Assembly (NCBI GenBank): GCA_022072055.1
Contig: JAJVIK010000017.1
Span: 128,849 to 192,848, forward strand
Source of the DNA: a bacterium
Lineage (GTDB): Bacteria > Hinthialibacterota > Hinthialibacteria > OLB16
Direction: 5' to 3'
DNA length: 64,000 bases
A program made the position numbers and the translations under genes. This document shows positions 25,304-34,304 of the stretch, one piece after another. The first letter of the stretch is position 1, and every line of letters begins with the position of its first letter. A model generated the notes under the pieces. It ran no database searches and was not told the DNA's origin. It saw only the letters and a list, made by a program, of their open reading frames with translations.

Positions 25304-26676
25304 ACGCCACGCATGAGGCGGTGGTGATCGGCGCCGGAGTCAGCGGCCTCGCGCTGGCGCATGACCTCCATCGAGCGGGGCTGGAGGCGCTGGTCCTTGA
25401 GAAAGGCTCGGAGCCGGGAGGGTGCGCCCGCACCCACTCGGAATCCGGGTTTCTGTTCGAGCGTGGACCCTTCAACCTGCTGGTCCGAAACCCGCTTTTT
25501 GAGAGCCTTCTCGGAGACCTCAATGACCGCGTGGAGGTGGTCCCACCCAGTCCGAGCGCCAAGCGGCGTGAGATTCTTCTCGGCGGCATGCGTCGCAAGG
25601 TCCCGATGTCGCTCCCGGATGCCTTAGCCACCCCGCTGCTCTCTCCCGCCCAGAAGCTGCGCGCGCTCGCGGAGCCGCTTCTGGGACATCGCCCCACCTC
25701 CGCGGACCCGACTCTCGGCGACCTGATTCGGCGTCGCTTTGGGAACGGCATCGCGGATCGTGTGGTGAGCGCGGTGGTCGCGGGAGTTTTCGGCGGGGAC
25801 CTGGACCAGCTCAGCGCCAGGTCCTGCTTTCCGCTCCTTTGGGAGGTGGACCAATCATCTTCCAGCCTGATCCTGGGGCTGATCCGGAAAGGGTTTCAGT
25901 CCCGCAAAAATCCACGCCGGAAATGGAAGGGGATGATCTCCTTCCGGGATGGAGTGGGCGGCTTTTGTCGGGCCATGGCCTCAGTCTTGGGGGAGAGGCT
26001 TCATCTCAACACCGGGGTGGAGTCCATCGAGCGGATCGAGGGGGGCTATCGGGTGAATGTCCGCTCCAGTCACGGCGAGAGCGGGGAGATCCGCACCGCA
26101 AGGCTCATTCTTGGAACCGACCTTCCAGCGGCGCGCGGGCTGCTTTCCCCCTGGGCGCGCCCGGTGGCGGAGCTGCTCGAGCCGATTGAGAGCGTGTCGC
26201 TCGCGGTGGTCAACGCCGGATTCGGGCCGGAGGCTTTTCCCACGGCCCCGGAGGGGTTCGGATTCCTGGTCCCGAAGGTCGAAAAAGGGGTTTCGATCCT
26301 TGGAGCGCTGTTCGCCTCTTCGGTTTTTCCGCATCAGGCGCCGGAAGGCTGCCACTCGATCCGCATCTTCATCGGCGGGACTCGCTCACCGGGGTGGGTC
26401 CGGTTTGGGGATGAGGAGCTGGTCGAGCGCGCGCTCGCCGAACTCGCGCGCTTTCTACCGATCAAAGCCAAGCCGCGCGCGCTTGCGGTCTCCAAGTGGC
26501 CCGATTCGGTTCCGCAGATGAAGCCGGGCCATTTTGAGCGCATCGCGGAGGTCGAGGGCTTGCTTGAGCGCGAGTATCCCGGCCTTCACCTGGTTGGGAA
26601 CTATCTCCACGGGGTTTCCGTGAATGACTGTGTGGTGCATGCCCGGACCACGGCGGCGCGTCTGCTCGCGGGGTAG
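25294..26676 (+). CDS. hemG: Protoporphyrinogen oxidase-type flavoprotein (HemG/HemY)
   Basis: The 460-residue FAD enzyme has the N-terminal dinucleotide motif VVIGAGVSGLALAHDL (about 10-25), LVLEKGSEPGGCARTHSESGFLFERGP, and the FGGDLDQLSARSCFPLLWEVDQ block typical of oxygen-dependent protoporphyrinogen oxidase. The C-terminus ends GLHLVGNYLHGVSVNDCV, the family's last FAD contact. It catalyses a late haem-biosynthesis step. The ATG at 25294 lies inside the tsaD end. No other haem genes are in the window, so a related amine-oxidase-type role cannot be fully excluded. Confidence 0.85.
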   Translation: MSLNATHEAVVIGAGVSGLALAHDLHRAGLEALVLEKGSEPGGCARTHSESGFLFERGPFNLLVRNPLFESLLGDLNDRVEVVPPSPSAKRREILLGGMRRKVPMSLPDALATPLLSPAQKLRALAEPLLGHRPTSADPTLGDLIRRRFGNGIADRVVSAVVAGVFGGDLDQLSARSCFPLLWEVDQSSSSLILGLIRKGFQSRKNPRRKWKGMISFRDGVGGFCRAMASVLGERLHLNTGVESIERIEGGYRVNVRSSHGESGEIRTARLILGTDLPAARGLLSPWARPVAELLEPIESVSLAVVNAGFGPEAFPTAPEGFGFLVPKVEKGVSILGALFASSVFPHQAPEGCHSIRIFIGGTRSPGWVRFGDEELVERALAELARFLPIKAKPRALAVSKWPDSVPQMKPGHFERIAEVEGLLEREYPGLHLVGNYLHGVSVNDCVVHARTTAARLLAG

Positions 26677-26706
26677 GGCGAATGCCACAGTCGCGCCGGA
26701 GGGGCG

Positions 26707-27816
26707 CTACGCTTTCAAGCCCAATCCCAATTTCTCCTTGCAGAAGCGGATGCTCTGCTCCAGGTCGAAGAGTTGCTGCTGTTTCTGGACCTCCGGACCT
26801 TCGCCGCTGGGCCTGCCGGGGGGGGCGACCGCCGGTCTCCCGCGCTTGGCGAGGGCCACAAAGCGCGCAAGGTCCGCGGCGCGCCCTCGAGGGTAGGTGT
26901 CCCAGAATGCGGGTTCCAGATAATGGAATTCCTGCGGACCACCCGAAATGATCTCCAAGATGAAGGGGATTCCCGGGCAAAGCTCGGCGAACCGGTTCAC
27001 ATAGACCTCCCAATCCACTGCCCCATCCCCCATGTTGGTCCATTGGACCGCCGCGCCTGTTTCGATTTCCCACACCGCGCTGTCGCGCATCCCGGAGGCC
27101 GCCGCGAGGGGACCGAGGATCTCCAGGCTCGCCAGCGGGTCCTCGACCGTCCAGGTGGCGTTGCCGGAGTCCAGGGTGACCCCGACAAAATCCTTTCCGG
27201 CGGCTTCGACCAAGCCCGCGAGCTCCCATGCCTGCATGTCGCCCGCGTGGTTCTCGATGGCGATCTTGACCCCAGTCTCCAGCGCCACCGAGCGCACGCC
27301 GCGGCAGACCTTCACGGTCTCCTCGATGTGCGGGTATATGTTCCCCTCCGACTTGCGGTCGCCACGGTGCCCGAGGTAACAGCGGAAGGCCTTCGCGCCC
27401 AAAGTCTTGGCGATACGCAACCCCAGGGTGAGCAGCTCTTGGGGTGAGCCATATTTCGGGTCCCAGGCGCCGGAGGTGGGGCAAATGCTGTTGGTACCGG
27501 GGATGATCTGGACCCCGAGGCGGTCCGCCTTCTCCTTGAGGCCCGCCAGATAGCTCTCCTCAAAGCTGGTGTAGACCCCCAGGTTCGAAAGCATCAGCAC
27601 ATCGACCCCCACTTGTCCGGCGTAATCGAGGAGCTGCTCGGCATTCCACCCCAGCGAGCGGATCGAAAAGTTGTCGAACCCAAGCGGGATGTCTCGCTTG
27701 GGGGGAGCGGACGCGACAGGCTCCTCCGCGCGGCTGGGGCGGGATAGGGCGAGCGCCGCGCCGGCGGCTCCGGCCAGGAAGGCGCGGCGAGTGGGGGTGA
27801 ATGGGTTGTTGTCCAT
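26707..27816 (-). CDS. Tat-exported xylose-isomerase-like TIM-barrel protein
   Basis: The 369-residue protein starts MDNNPFTPTRRAFLAGAAG, a twin-arginine signal, from the ATG at 27816 behind GGAGGT. The AP_endonuc_2 fold is visible: VDVLMLSNLGVYTSFE, IPGTNSICPTSGAW, GAKAFRCYLGH, VKIAIENHAGDMQ and VGVTLDSGNATW, with acidic and histidine metal ligands in order. Such proteins are sugar epimerases or isomerases, often in exported sugar-degrading sets of this kind of bacterium. The substrate is unknown. It is convergent with hemG. Confidence 0.8.
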   Translation of the reverse strand: MDNNPFTPTRRAFLAGAAGAALALSRPSRAEEPVASAPPKRDIPLGFDNFSIRSLGWNAEQLLDYAGQVGVDVLMLSNLGVYTSFEESYLAGLKEKADRLGVQIIPGTNSICPTSGAWDPKYGSPQELLTLGLRIAKTLGAKAFRCYLGHRGDRKSEGNIYPHIEETVKVCRGVRSVALETGVKIAIENHAGDMQAWELAGLVEAAGKDFVGVTLDSGNATWTVEDPLASLEILGPLAAASGMRDSAVWEIETGAAVQWTNMGDGAVDWEVYVNRFAELCPGIPFILEIISGGPQEFHYLEPAFWDTYPRGRAADLARFVALAKRGRPAVAPPGRPSGEGPEVQKQQQLFDLEQSIRFCKEKLGLGLKA

Positions 27817-27926
27817 CTGGACCTCCGTGGAAAGGCGAAGAGCGGGCCTCCCAGCCCGCTCGAAGCGGGGAGGGTAACCCATTTCGGCCCATCGCGCAGC
27901 AGGCGAACTGGGAAAGACCACGCGGT

Positions 27927-29315
27927 CTACAATCGCTCCAGCTTGCTCTGAATTCTCACCGAAGCCTTCAGGTTCATCTTCGGAAGCGCGGGCATGCCGG
28001 GCGGGGGAGCGCCGCCACCCATCATCGCCGCCATGTCGAGCTCGGTGGAAAAGCTCAGGTCGTAGTCTTGGGTGTTCGACAAGAGATGCCCCGGGTCCTT
28101 GGAGAAGAGCAGCTTCCCGGTCCCTTGAGACTTTTCCACATTCAGTTTGAGATCCTTCGGGATCGGCATCGGTCCCGCGCCCGGTCCGCTGGGCGCAAGA
28201 GTGAGATGGTGCTCGGAACTCGAGACAATCTGAAGGCAATCCACCCCGCCCACATTCTCGCTCGGCCCCACGCCGCTCGTGGTCCGGGTGGACACCTTTC
28301 CGAAACCGGGGATGGGTTGCTCGGTGGCGGTCTCCCAGCTTCCATCCACCGCCACCGGGGCGGTGGGCAGTCCGCCATAGAGGGGCTCCAGAAGCTTCCG
28401 AAGGTCCTCCTGCTTAAGCTCCGAGCCGAGTCCTCCCGGCGGCGCGCCGGGCGGGGTGTCCTTCGCGATGTCCTCCAGAAGCGCCTCCATCCCTTTCACC
28501 TCCCGGACCTGGCCATGTTTATCCACTCGGACCGTAAGGGGCTTGGTGGAAAGGTCCGGCGCGCCGGGCGCGGCGGCGGTGGAGGAGAACGAGGTCTGCA
28601 TCGGCGGGGGACCATTGAATTGAAACTCATAGGACTCGACGGCGAGCTCCAGAGTGGCGGTTCCCTCCGCGTCCACTTCCTTGACAGTCTCGCGGAACAC
28701 CGCCGAGCCGCGGGCGTTACCGGACATGGGAGGCGGTCCGCCCGGCGGCGCGGATGGCCCCCCCGGAGGGGCCGCCATCGCCATTTCCACTTTGCCCTCT
28801 CCGGAGAGGTTCAGTCGATACTTGGAAACCTCCCCCGCTTTCCATTCCCACTCAAAGGAGACCATCTCCTTGCGGAGAAAAGGATAGGAATTCGGGTTGG
28901 AGACCATGTCGAAGCCCAGGGCCGCAAGCCCCAGCGCCGCCACCGCCGCGATGGCGCGGTAGAGGTTTTTCGGGGGGGCTTTGCGCCTGGAGCGTGTCGG
29001 CGCGGCCTCCGCGCCCGGGGTCACGGTTTCCCCGGAGAACAGGGGGTCCGCCGCGGGCGCGGCGGGGGTCACTTGCGCGAGATACTTGTCCAAGTGGGGG
29101 TGGTTCGGGGCGAGCTCGCGGACCTTGAGAAAGTCCGCGCGCGCCTGATCGAGGCTCCCCAGCTTGTAGTGGCACCCGCCGCGCATGAAAAGGGATTCGA
29201 CATCGGAGGGGCTGTCGGAGAGGATCCGGTCAAAGAGGGCCAAGGCTTCCCTGTGATTCCCGCCCCGGGCGAGGGCTCTGGCCTGTTCCCGGCGAGCTGC
29301 AAGGTCATCCATCAT
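27927..29315 (-). CDS. TPR protein with one membrane helix and DUF6263-like C-terminal region
   Basis: The 462-residue protein has two or three TPR-like helical repeats at residues 1-70 (ALARGGNHREALALFDRIL, ESLFMRGGCHYKLGSLDQA), a basic patch, and a membrane helix at about 112-132. A large extracytoplasmic region rich in Pro/Gly follows (APPGGPSAPPGGPPP). The latter (VSFEWEWKAGEVSKYRLNLSGEGKVEM to the end) reads like the DUF6263 type of envelope protein, a tentative match. The ATG at 29315 follows TAGGAGGTCC and is preferred to an upstream start at 29414. The cytoplasmic TPR with an external domain suggests an envelope complex. Function unknown. Confidence 0.7.
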   Translation of the reverse strand: MMDDLAARREQARALARGGNHREALALFDRILSDSPSDVESLFMRGGCHYKLGSLDQARADFLKVRELAPNHPHLDKYLAQVTPAAPAADPLFSGETVTPGAEAAPTRSRRKAPPKNLYRAIAAVAALGLAALGFDMVSNPNSYPFLRKEMVSFEWEWKAGEVSKYRLNLSGEGKVEMAMAAPPGGPSAPPGGPPPMSGNARGSAVFRETVKEVDAEGTATLELAVESYEFQFNGPPPMQTSFSSTAAAPGAPDLSTKPLTVRVDKHGQVREVKGMEALLEDIAKDTPPGAPPGGLGSELKQEDLRKLLEPLYGGLPTAPVAVDGSWETATEQPIPGFGKVSTRTTSGVGPSENVGGVDCLQIVSSSEHHLTLAPSGPGAGPMPIPKDLKLNVEKSQGTGKLLFSKDPGHLLSNTQDYDLSFSTELDMAAMMGGGAPPPGMPALPKMNLKASVRIQSKLERL

Positions 29316-29442
29316 GGACCTCCTAGCTGGTGGAGGACAAATCTCATACAAATGTCGTCGAAAATCAAGGCGCAATTGCTTTCGGGGGCGCGCTCCTCTA
29401 GCATAAGGGCGCACACGGCGAGAGCCGCCTCACACGAAAACC

Positions 29443-30873
29443 ATGCGCGTCCTGTTCCTCAATCCTCCCCTTCCCGATGGGGACATCTACATGAAAGAGC
29501 TCGGCCGCTGTGGGCGACGGAGCGTAGGGGGGGAGACCTGGCCGCAAACCGGGCTGTCGTATTTGGCCGCGGTGGTTCTCGCGGAGGGACATGAGGCCGC
29601 GATTGTGGATGGGATGGCCGAGGGGCTCACCCAGGCCCAGACCGAGGCGCGCATCGGCGCCTGGAAACCGGACTGGGTGATCGCCGGAACCACCACCCCG
29701 ACCTTCCGTCAGGATGCGGCCTATCTGAAGGGCTTGAAGGCTCGTCACGGCTACACCATCGGCTTTACCGGAACCCATGTCACCGCGCTGCCGAAGGAGT
29801 CCCTGACCGAGGCGGAAGCCGATTTTGTGCTGGTGGCCGAGGCCGAGCTCACCATCCGGCGGTTGCTCTCCCGTCCCCGCTCGGAGTGGAGCGAGGTCCC
29901 GGGAGCGTGCGTCAATGTCGCGGGGGAAGCGGTCTTGGGGCCGCCCACCGAGCTGGTCAAGAACCTGGATGACCTGCCCTACCCGGCCCGTCACCTCACT
30001 CCTTACCAGCTCTACAAGATGCCGTTCAGCCGAGGGGAGCCGTTCGCCACGGTCATCCCCTCGCGCGGGTGCCCGTACCCTTGCACCTTCTGTCGCGCGG
30101 GGACCGTGTGGGGCACCGGAATCCGCACCCGCTCGGTGGACAACCTGCTCGGCGAGCTGCTCCAGATGCGCGAGAAGCTCGGAATCAACTTCTTCGCCTT
30201 CATGACCGACACCTTCACCCTGCGGCGCTCGTGGGTCAAACAGGTGATGCAGGGGATGCGCCCGCACGGTTTCCGCTGGGTGTGCAATTCGCGCGTGGAC
30301 ACCATCGATTATGATTTGGCCCGCGAGATGAAGGCCTCCGGGTGCGAGCTGATTTCGTTTGGGGTGGAATCCGGGAACCAGAGGATTCTTGAAAGCTCCA
30401 AAAAGGGGATCACCCTCGATCAGATCCGCGAGGGGATCGCGGCCACCAAGCGCGCGGGGATTCTCACCTTCGCCTATTTCATCATCGGGTTGCCGGGGGA
30501 GACCGAGGAGACCATTGAGGACACGATCCGCTTCGCCCGGGAGCTGGATCCCGACTACTGCAATTTCCATGTGGCGACCCCCTTCCCTGGGACCGAGTTG
30601 TATGAGCAGGCCAAGAAGAACGGCTGGCTGGTCCATGAGGACTGGGAACGGTATGAAGAGATGGGATCGGCGGTGATGCGGACCTCGCTGCTATCGCCGG
30701 AGGCGGCCATGCAGGCGCAACGGCGCGCCACACGGAGTGTTTATCTGCGTCCCAAGCGCATCCTCAAGGAGCTGGGCCGTCTCCGCTCGTGGGGGGACCT
30801 TCGTCTCCGGGCGGGCGCGGCGCTGCGTCTCTTGGGGGTGACCCAACCCAAATCGACCACGTTGGTGGACTAG
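29443..30873 (+). CDS. B12-binding-domain radical SAM protein
   Basis: The 476-residue protein has an N-terminal cobalamin-type Rossmann region (MRVLFLNPPLPDGD, AAVVLAEGHEAAIVDGMAEGL). The radical SAM domain follows with C210-C214-C217 in SRGCPYPCTFCRAG binding the [4Fe-4S] cluster. GVESGNQRILESSKKGIT and YFIIGLPGETEETIEDTIRFA are the later barrel strands of the class B type. Likely roles include methylation or rearrangement of an envelope or lipid substrate. It stands between divergent TPR and following rmuC genes without a biosynthetic cluster to name the substrate. Confidence 0.88.
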   Translation: MRVLFLNPPLPDGDIYMKELGRCGRRSVGGETWPQTGLSYLAAVVLAEGHEAAIVDGMAEGLTQAQTEARIGAWKPDWVIAGTTTPTFRQDAAYLKGLKARHGYTIGFTGTHVTALPKESLTEAEADFVLVAEAELTIRRLLSRPRSEWSEVPGACVNVAGEAVLGPPTELVKNLDDLPYPARHLTPYQLYKMPFSRGEPFATVIPSRGCPYPCTFCRAGTVWGTGIRTRSVDNLLGELLQMREKLGINFFAFMTDTFTLRRSWVKQVMQGMRPHGFRWVCNSRVDTIDYDLAREMKASGCELISFGVESGNQRILESSKKGITLDQIREGIAATKRAGILTFAYFIIGLPGETEETIEDTIRFARELDPDYCNFHVATPFPGTELYEQAKKNGWLVHEDWERYEEMGSAVMRTSLLSPEAAMQAQRRATRSVYLRPKRILKELGRLRSWGDLRLRAGAALRLLGVTQPKSTTLVD

Positions 30874-30958
30874 CTTCCGGGGTCGGCACGCCTGTCCGAC
30901 TGATTTCGTTTGGCCTACGCTCCCATGGAATCATCGAAGGAAGGAGTTGTCGCGCGCG

Positions 30959-32182
30959 ATGGAGCCGGTCGGACTTGCGCTGGCGCTGGCGTTTGGATTC
31001 TGTCTTGGATTCGGAGCGGCTTGGCTTCTGCGAATCTTGCATGCCCGCGCGGGGCGGGAGCTGGCCGAGGAGCTCTTCCGGGAGAGCGAGGAGCGCCGAC
31101 GAGCCCAGGTGGAAAGTGTCCTTAGCGAGCTGAAGGCGACCTTTGGGAATCTCTCGCTGGATGCCCTCTCGCGCTCCACCGAGGAGTTTCTGAAGCTCGC
31201 GCACGAGCGTTTCGAGGGGCAGCGGGCCGCCACGGGGCGTGAGCTCGAGACCAAGAAGGAGCTCATCGACCAACAGCTCGAGCGCATGCGTTCCGAGCTG
31301 GAGAATGTCGGCAAATTGGTCAAGGAGCTCGAGAAGGACCGTGAGGCCAAGTTCGGCAAGCTCACCCAGCAGCTTTCTCATTCGGTGGAGCAGACCGCCG
31401 GGCTGATCGCCACGACCAACGCCCTACGCGAGGCGCTCGCAAGCACCCGGGCGCGCGGGCAATGGGGCGAGCGCATGGCTGAGGATGTGCTGCGCGCGGC
31501 GGGGTTCCAGGAGGCGGTGAACTACTTCAAGCAGCAGACCATTCCCGGCGCGGGCCGTCGCCCCGATTTCACCTTCCCGCTTCCCAAGGGCCTCAAGCTC
31601 CACATGGATGTCAAATTCCCGCTGGAGAACTACATCCGCTACCTGGAATCCCCCTCGGAAGCCGACCGGAAGGGGTTTCGCGACCAGTTCCTCAAGGATG
31701 TCCGCAGGCAGATCAAGGAGGTCAGCGGGCGCGATTATATCAATCCGGAGGACAACACGGTCGATTGCGTGCTGCTGTTCATTCCCAACGAACCGCTGTA
31801 CGCCTTCATCCACGAGAATGATCCGAGCATCCTGGATGAAGGACTGCGCAGCCATGTGATTTTCTGTTCGCCGCTGACCCTTTTCGCGATCCTCGCGGTG
31901 ATCCGTCAGGCGGTGGAGAGCTTCGCGCTGGAGCAGACTTCCAACCAGATCCTGTCCCTGCTTGGGGCGTTCAAGAAGCAGTGGTTGGAGTTTGTGAAGA
32001 AACTGGAGACCATGGGCAAACGGATCGAGGATGCGCGCAAGGAGTATGAAGCCCTGGTGACCACAAGGCGCCGTCAGCTGGAGCGGCCCCTGGACAAGCT
32101 CGATGCCCTGCGAGTGGACAAGGGGCTGGAGAGCGCGGAGGCTGAAGCGCTGGAGATCGAATCCGTGGTCGAGGACTCTTAA
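30959..32182 (+). CDS. rmuC: RmuC-family DNA recombination protein
   Basis: The 407-residue protein has an N-terminal membrane anchor (residues 4-24), a long coiled coil (about 40-140), and the RmuC nuclease-like domain: ALASTRARGQWGERMAEDVLRAAGF, RPDFTFPLPKGLKLHMDVKFPLENYIRYLE and VLLFIPNEPLYAFIHEND. It limits inversion at short repeats in E. coli. The ATG at 30959 is chosen over a TTG directly abutting the AAGGAG. It is not obviously part of an operon. Confidence 0.9.
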   Translation: MEPVGLALALAFGFCLGFGAAWLLRILHARAGRELAEELFRESEERRRAQVESVLSELKATFGNLSLDALSRSTEEFLKLAHERFEGQRAATGRELETKKELIDQQLERMRSELENVGKLVKELEKDREAKFGKLTQQLSHSVEQTAGLIATTNALREALASTRARGQWGERMAEDVLRAAGFQEAVNYFKQQTIPGAGRRPDFTFPLPKGLKLHMDVKFPLENYIRYLESPSEADRKGFRDQFLKDVRRQIKEVSGRDYINPEDNTVDCVLLFIPNEPLYAFIHENDPSILDEGLRSHVIFCSPLTLFAILAVIRQAVESFALEQTSNQILSLLGAFKKQWLEFVKKLETMGKRIEDARKEYEALVTTRRRQLERPLDKLDALRVDKGLESAEAEALEIESVVEDS

Positions 32183-32235
32183 ACCGGGCCATTCCGATTA
32201 TTGACAGCCATTCTGCCCTCCCATAAGGTAACGAC

Positions 32236-34278
32236 ATGATCCGATCTGTACCCCCTTTATTCACCTCGGGAACAACCCAGACCCTCGCGAAAAACCGCAC
32301 CCTTGCCCGCCCCGTCCTGAGTGGCGTGTGCGGGCTTGCGCTGATCCTGGCGTGTCCCGCCTTTTCCGGCGCGGAGAAGGTCCCCTCGCCCCGATTTGAC
32401 CCGGCCAAGTTCTGGCGCTCCGCCGATCTCAAGGAGGGCATGACCGGATATGGGCTGACTGTTTTTCAAGGGGTCCAGATCGAGAAATTCGAGATTCAGG
32501 TCCTGGGCGTGCTGAGGAACGAATACTCCGAAACCGACTTGGTTCTGGCCAAATGCTCCGGCGGCCCTTTGGCCAAGACCGGGGTGATCGCCGGGATGAG
32601 CGGCAGCCCGATCTACATCGACAACAAGTTGGTGGGAGCGCTGGCCTACGCTTGGCCGTACTCGACCGAGGCCATCGCGGGGATCACTCCGATTGAAAAC
32701 ATGCTCCCGGTGATGGACTACCCGGCCTCGGAGCGCGCGCCGAGCGCCACCCTGGGCGGTGGGTCGCTTGGGGCGTCGGCCTCTCCGGAGACCAACTCCA
32801 CTCCCGCCGACTGGTCCGAACGGTTCGCCTCCTTTGTGCGGAAAGATTACCTCGGGGCGCTTAGCGGAGCCTCGGTGAAAGCCTCCCATCCGGAAGGCGC
32901 GCGGGTTCTTCGCCCCGATGAGGTCTGGACCGAGTGGTGGAGTGAGCCGCTCGGCGGCCCGCTCCGGATCGGATCGCTGGGGGGTTGGAGTCCGCTGACA
33001 ATCCCGCTTTCGATGAGCGGCGCGCCCGGGATGGTGAGCGAGCGGCTTTCGGGGTGGCTTGCGCCGATGGGCTTTGCCCCGGTGGTGGGGGGGGCGCCGG
33101 GCGCCGAGGCGGGGATTCAGGCCAAACTCGAGCCGGGCGCGGCCCTGGGGGTGGCGATGGTCACCGGGGATTTGAACCTGACCGGTATCGGCACGGTCAC
33201 TTACACGGATGGGGATCGGGTGATCGGATTCGGCCACCCGATGTTCATGGATGGTCCCACCGACCTCCCGCTCACCACCGCCTACATCAACACAATCCTC
33301 CCCTCCAGCCGTCTTTCCACCAAGGTCGGGGGGTTTATCGACATCGTGGGCGCCCTCGAACAGGACCGTCAACCGGCGGTGGGCGGGCTGATCGGGGGAA
33401 AGCCGGCGACTGTCCCGTTCAACGTGCGCATCTGGAACCCCGCGGCCGGGATCGACCGCCAGTTCCACTATGAGCTCGCGCACCACCGTTTCTTCACCTC
33501 GCGGTTTGGGATGCTGTGCGTGCTGGATGCCTTTGATGTGTCCGCGCGTTCGTTCAGGGACTCCACGGCCAACTACACACTGAGCGTGAAACTGAAGGGG
33601 CTCCCCGAGGTGGTGGTCCGGGATGAGGTTTCCTCCGCGATGGGCAACTCCTTCGACCTGGCCATGACCCTTTCGGCGGTGCTCGATCTACTCCTTCGGA
33701 ATCCCTATAAGACGGTGCAGGTGGAGAGCATCCGCCTGGAGGTCGAAGTCGTGGACCTTCTTCGACAGGGAACCCTTGAATGGGTGCGGGTGGACAATCC
33801 GGATGTGCGCCCCGGCGACACCCTCCAGGTCAGCGTGGGGATCCAGCCCTTCCTTGGGGAGCTCCAGGTGGTCCGTCATTCCCTCAAGCTCCCCAAGGAG
33901 ATGGAGTCCGGCATGCATCAGCTGGTGGTCACAGACGCTCAGGGGTACATCTTCGAGCTGCTCGGACGCAATCCCGACCGTTACCGCAGCCGCGGGCTGG
34001 AGCACATGATCTCGCTGATGAACGAGGTCTATCGCAACGATCAGCTGTACTTCTCCCTTTCCTCGATTGCGCCGGGGGCCTCGTTCAACGGCAAGGAGAT
34101 GCCGGACCTGCCGACCTCGGTCTTGCGGGTGATGGCGGACTCCTCGGAGCGTGGAACCGGGATGTTTGTGCTCCTGCAGCCCGTCGTGGAGAGCCGGATC
34201 GACTTTGACAACCCGCTTACCGGAAGATTTCCCATCCTGGTGAATGTCCAGCCCCGCCAGGACCGCCGCATCAACTAA
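32236..34278 (+). CDS. Exported S55 (SpoIVB-type) peptidase-domain protein
   Basis: The 680-residue protein has a signal peptide (hydrophobic core at 27-44). LKEGMTGYGLTVFQG and GVIAGMSGSPIYIDNKLVGALAYAW carry the GMSGSP serine region (S122/S124). The GTVTYTDGDRVIGFGHPMFMDG region holds a histidine (H334). Both motifs are signatures of the SpoIVB S55 family, but the serine block precedes the histidine block, the reverse of B. subtilis SpoIVB as I remember it. The C-terminal 250 residues are beta-rich and unrecognised. It is the first gene of a compact run that continues with a beta-propeller protein, an MBL-fold hydrolase and a VKOR-DsbA protein. Proteolytic activity is inferred. Confidence 0.78.
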   Translation: MIRSVPPLFTSGTTQTLAKNRTLARPVLSGVCGLALILACPAFSGAEKVPSPRFDPAKFWRSADLKEGMTGYGLTVFQGVQIEKFEIQVLGVLRNEYSETDLVLAKCSGGPLAKTGVIAGMSGSPIYIDNKLVGALAYAWPYSTEAIAGITPIENMLPVMDYPASERAPSATLGGGSLGASASPETNSTPADWSERFASFVRKDYLGALSGASVKASHPEGARVLRPDEVWTEWWSEPLGGPLRIGSLGGWSPLTIPLSMSGAPGMVSERLSGWLAPMGFAPVVGGAPGAEAGIQAKLEPGAALGVAMVTGDLNLTGIGTVTYTDGDRVIGFGHPMFMDGPTDLPLTTAYINTILPSSRLSTKVGGFIDIVGALEQDRQPAVGGLIGGKPATVPFNVRIWNPAAGIDRQFHYELAHHRFFTSRFGMLCVLDAFDVSARSFRDSTANYTLSVKLKGLPEVVVRDEVSSAMGNSFDLAMTLSAVLDLLLRNPYKTVQVESIRLEVEVVDLLRQGTLEWVRVDNPDVRPGDTLQVSVGIQPFLGELQVVRHSLKLPKEMESGMHQLVVTDAQGYIFELLGRNPDRYRSRGLEHMISLMNEVYRNDQLYFSLSSIAPGASFNGKEMPDLPTSVLRVMADSSERGTGMFVLLQPVVESRIDFDNPLTGRFPILVNVQPRQDRRIN

Positions 34279-34304
34279 GAACTCATTGAAATGGGGTGTT
34301 CTCG

